From: Niveispirillum lacus | Lineage (GTDB): Bacteria; Pseudomonadota; Alphaproteobacteria; Azospirillales; Azospirillaceae | Direction: 5' to 3' | Assembly (NCBI RefSeq): GCF_002251795.1 | Contig: NZ_NOXU01000024.1 | Location: 186,001-250,000 of the forward strand | Length of the DNA: 64,000 nt | In this document: positions 61,489 to 64,000 of the stretch, one piece after another | How the letters are laid out: each line of letters starts with the position of its first letter | Position numbering within the stretch: position 1 is the first letter of the stretch | Position numbers and translations under genes: made by a program | The notes under the pieces: model-generated | Told to the model about the DNA's origin: nothing | The model's database searches: none | What the model saw: only the letters and a program-made list of their open reading frames with translations

Positions 61489-61505
61489 CTTAGAATAATT
61501 CTAAG
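61489..61505 (-). promoter_or_regulatory. Palindrome resembling an Irr/iron-control element upstream of rpoH
   Basis: CTTAGAATAATTCTAAG is a perfect inverted repeat around one central base, 57 bases before the rpoH ATG. From memory it matches the iron control element bound by Irr in rhizobia (TTAGAA-N3-TTCTAA core). Whether this organism has Irr is unknown; the nearest downstream gene on the other strand is convergent, so only rpoH can be the target. Confidence 0.5.
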
Positions 61506-61638
61506 ATAGGGTGCCTATACCGGGGCCGCAAGCCCACCCTGGGTCATATCCACAAGAACATAGCGCCCCATGGCTGCCAGCAATGCTGAGTGTGCCCCCC
61601 CAAGAATGGGGGTGGAAGGTCCTGGCGGCGCGATCGGA

Positions 61639-63750
61639 TCAGGTGGCGGACAACGCGTCCAGCACAATGCCTTCTGTCAGGATCTGCGGCAGGATCACCG
61701 GTTCCAGCTTACCCGGCAGATACAGCAGGTAAAGCGGCACACCGCTGCGACCGTGGCTTTCCAGCACACGGGCGATGGTGGCATCGCGGTTCGTCCAGTC
61801 ACCCTTCAGATAGGTAACACCTTTGTCCTTGAGCGCCTGCTTGACGGTGTCGGTCGACAGGGACGTGCGTTCATTGACCAGACAGGTGACACACCAGGCG
61901 GCGGTGAAATTGACAAAGACCGGCTTACCCTGGCCCCGCAGTTCCGCCACACGCGCCTCGCTCCATGGTTCATAGTCGGCACTGCCAGCCGTGTCTGTGC
62001 CACTGGCCGGGGCAGGAGCGGCAACAGGGGCCGCCGTGGTCGCGCCGGCCACGGCACCGCCCACTGCCAGCAGGGCGAGCACACTGCCCAGCGTTCGGCC
62101 CAACCCGCCCGACAGGCGTGTCTGTCCATAGACCCAGGCGGCAAAGGCCAGCACCACCATACCGGCCAATACGGTCGCCAAGGCCGCCGGCCCCGCCTGG
62201 ATCGACAGGACCCAGACCAGCCAGGCGGCAGACGCATAAAGCGGAAACGCCAGAGCCTGCTTCACCCGCTCCATCCACAGACCGGGACGCGGCAGACGCC
62301 GGAGCAAGGCGGGGGAGAAGGACAGGGCTAGGAAAGGCAATGCCATGCCCAGCCCCAGGGCCAGGAACACCGACAGGGCCACCGGCCAGGACTGGGTGAT
62401 GGCGTAGCCCAAGGCTGTGCCCATGAACGGGGCCGTACAGGGTGTGGCGACCACGGTGGCCAGGACACCGGTAAAGAAGCTACCGGCCAGCCCGTCACGC
62501 CCGGCCAATCCCTGCCCGACTCCCATCACCGACCCGCCCAGCGTAAATACGCCCGATAAGGACAGGCCGAGCAGCAGCATGACATAGGCCAGAATGGCGA
62601 CGACCAGCGGATCTTGTAGCTGAAAACCCCAGCCTATGGCGGCCCCACCGGCGCGCAGGGCCAGCAAGGCCCCAGCAACGACCGCAAAGCAGGTCAGCAC
62701 ACCCGCCGTATAAGCCACCCCATGCTGACGGGCATGGCCAGGTCCGTGCTGCATCAAAGCCAACGCCTTCATCGACAGCACGGGAAACACGCAGGGCATC
62801 AGGTTCAGCACAGCACCACCCAGCAAGGCCAGCAACAGCGCCATGGCCCAGCTTGTCTGTTCCGCCTCTCCTGGAACCGCAGCGCTGGCCGGGCCGATGG
62901 CGGCCGCCACCGCGAAGGCATGGTGCAGTTTCTGTCCGTCCAATTCCTCGGTAAAGGTAAGAACACCGGTAATGGGCGCCGGCGGCAAGGGGCCACCAGA
63001 AGCCAAGGACAGGCTTAATCCCTGGCTGTTAATGACCAAGGGCTGCGGCTCGTTCGATGCGGCCACCTTGTAATCATGCGGGAAGAAAAACGCGTCACTG
63101 ATTTTCCCGCGATCCAGACCGGGGGCCGAAAGGGTCAAGCGGTGGGTCTTATCACCGGGCGACAGGATCGCCGGAAATGGGCTGGGTACCGGCAGACTGG
63201 CGCGCGCCTGGCTGAACAAGGCGGCGGCGTCTGGCTCGACCGGGGCGGCACTCCCGGCCACCACCGGGATATTGATCGACAGATCGGCCGATTCAGGGAT
63301 GCAAATATCCTCACAGACCAGCCAGTCCACTTTGGCATCCAACGTCACCGACTGCCCAGGCGTCGCTGTCGCCGGCACGGTCAGCGGGACCAGCAGATGC
63401 ACCTGATCGGCATAACCAAAATTGACCAGCGGGCCGATGGCAAAGCGGCTGGGGGCGGGCCAGGTAATGGCGTCGGCCTTCCAACCTTCCGGCAGGGTCC
63501 ATTTGATTTCTGTCGGGATGCCGCTGTCACCCGGATTGATCCAATAGGTGTGCCAGTGCGGGCGGATATTTTGGGTCAGGGCTGCCCATACTGTCTGTCC
63601 CGGTGCAACGCCTGCTGTTTCCAGCGTGATGAAGGTTTCCACATTCTCCGTGGCCGCCAGATTGGAGCGGACAGGTGCCGCCTGCACGGCACTGGCCAAT
63701 ACCAGGGCGGACAGAATGGAAAGGCCCAGTTTCTTCATCACGGCAACCAT
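61639..63750 (-). CDS. dsbD: Thiol:disulfide interchange protein DsbD-like
   Basis: A 703-residue protein: signal peptide, N-terminal immunoglobulin-like domain with Cys pair (VDWLVCEDICIPES, about 145), eight-helix CcdA-like membrane domain with LMPCVFPVL and VATPCTAPFM, and C-terminal thioredoxin domain with TAAWCVTCLVNER. Electrons flow from cytoplasmic thioredoxin to periplasmic partners for cytochrome c maturation or disulfide repair. An ATG at 63750 with AAGGAGGG upstream is chosen; 63738 is possible. Confidence 0.9.
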   Translation of the reverse strand: MVAVMKKLGLSILSALVLASAVQAAPVRSNLAATENVETFITLETAGVAPGQTVWAALTQNIRPHWHTYWINPGDSGIPTEIKWTLPEGWKADAITWPAPSRFAIGPLVNFGYADQVHLLVPLTVPATATPGQSVTLDAKVDWLVCEDICIPESADLSINIPVVAGSAAPVEPDAAALFSQARASLPVPSPFPAILSPGDKTHRLTLSAPGLDRGKISDAFFFPHDYKVAASNEPQPLVINSQGLSLSLASGGPLPPAPITGVLTFTEELDGQKLHHAFAVAAAIGPASAAVPGEAEQTSWAMALLLALLGGAVLNLMPCVFPVLSMKALALMQHGPGHARQHGVAYTAGVLTCFAVVAGALLALRAGGAAIGWGFQLQDPLVVAILAYVMLLLGLSLSGVFTLGGSVMGVGQGLAGRDGLAGSFFTGVLATVVATPCTAPFMGTALGYAITQSWPVALSVFLALGLGMALPFLALSFSPALLRRLPRPGLWMERVKQALAFPLYASAAWLVWVLSIQAGPAALATVLAGMVVLAFAAWVYGQTRLSGGLGRTLGSVLALLAVGGAVAGATTAAPVAAPAPASGTDTAGSADYEPWSEARVAELRGQGKPVFVNFTAAWCVTCLVNERTSLSTDTVKQALKDKGVTYLKGDWTNRDATIARVLESHGRSGVPLYLLYLPGKLEPVILPQILTEGIVLDALSAT

Positions 63751-63820
63751 GCAGGAGACACACCCTCCTTATGTAGTGCGGCCGATGGCGAACGGCCAGT
63801 GCCGGTTTGCCCCACAGCGA

Positions 63821-64000
63821 TCAGCCGCGATAGGGGTGATGAGTGCCACGTGGGTCTTCGACCCGCCACTCGCCATCGTCCCCCGTGGGGGTCAGATAGC
63901 TTTCGGTCAGGGGCACCTTTCCATGACCCCCGGGGATATCCAGGATATAGGTCGGCTGGCACAGGCCCGACACGTCGCCGCGCAGGGATTTCATCAAGGC
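63821..64000 (-). CDS. Partial lysine 2,3-aminomutase-like protein (C-terminus only)
   Basis: The minus strand from the right edge of the window to a stop at 63821 gives about 59 residues: SLRGDVSGLCQPTYILDIPG, GHGKVPLTESYLTPTGDDG, ending HHPYRG. This is the C-terminal part of KamA/EpmB-type radical-SAM enzymes (SGLCxPTYVxDxPGGxGK). The family either makes beta-lysine or acts on elongation factor P lysine. The rest is beyond the window, so its class cannot be decided. Confidence 0.85.
   Translation of the reverse strand, partial: ALMKSLRGDVSGLCQPTYILDIPGGHGKVPLTESYLTPTGDDGEWRVEDPRGTHHPYRG

Noticed and set aside
61586-61613. CCCCC/GGGGG hairpin after dsbD as a terminator
   Set aside because: It has a short stem and no T run on the minus strand, so support is too weak.

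Overview
The window looks like a chromosomal segment of a GC-rich alphaproteobacterium, most likely in the Rhodospirillales (Azospirillum/Niveispirillum-like). This is inferred from gene content, not from any database match. The pointers are the F1-ATPase zeta inhibitor (DUF1476), a TIGR02300 protein beside a tRNA-Ala, the short alphaproteobacterial HPr kinase with RapZ, EIIA-Man, HPr and EI, a sigma-32, DUF2889, DUF971 and Trm112 proteins, and the FxsA-Tim44-MltA run. No phage, plasmid, insertion sequence or CRISPR array is visible. Both ends cut genes: an unknown protein at the left edge and the C-terminus of a lysine 2,3-aminomutase-like radical-SAM protein at the right edge.

Region by region: 1-8 kb has a FAD oxidoreductase, an orphan PAS histidine kinase, a DUF2807 envelope protein, two ABC-2 permeases without an ATPase, and recX. 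8-13.4 kb has the zeta inhibitor, an NRDE protein, purC-purS, and a cupin regulator with a double GNAT protein and an SDR lacking its catalytic lysine. 13.4-17.4 kb is an unusual locus: half of an EPSP synthase with its active site lost, TIGR02300, tRNA-Ala, an AT-rich gap, an RTX protein, a 41-residue membrane peptide and a secreted trypsin-like protease. 17.4-24.6 kb carries fliN, a degenerate response regulator, two lipoproteins, panD, deoA, a TAXI binding protein, an S41 protease and rpmG. 24.8-25.3 kb is a perfect tandem array of four tRNA-Gly genes. 25.5-31.7 kb is housekeeping: a CnoX-like thioredoxin, Lon-like domain, Trm112, DUF971, prephenate dehydrogenase, rbfA-truB.

31.8-35.2 kb is a tightly coupled four-gene operon (dehydrogenase, degenerate pterin-synthase-like protein, glycosyltransferase, methyltransferase). 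It is the best candidate here for an undescribed biosynthetic pathway. 35-45 kb holds an Atm1-type exporter, phenylalanine/tyrosine catabolism (hppD, an Lrp regulator, phhA), an RlmD/TrmA-type methyltransferase next to a 24-bp perfect palindrome, trpF and pyrF. 45-54 kb holds a sugar-type binding protein, a large Ala/Pro-rich protein, GTP cyclohydrolase II with a degenerate N-terminal domain, upp, fxsA-Tim44-mltA. 54-58 kb is a regulatory phosphotransfer chain (hprK-rapZ-EIIA-HPr-EI). 58-64 kb has a TSUP transporter, moeB-dsrE, rpoH under a possible iron-control palindrome, and dsbD.

Starts were chosen from ribosome-binding sites, signal peptides and family boundaries, so many coding regions begin downstream of the longest possible open frame. 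All family calls come from reading motifs; no search was run.
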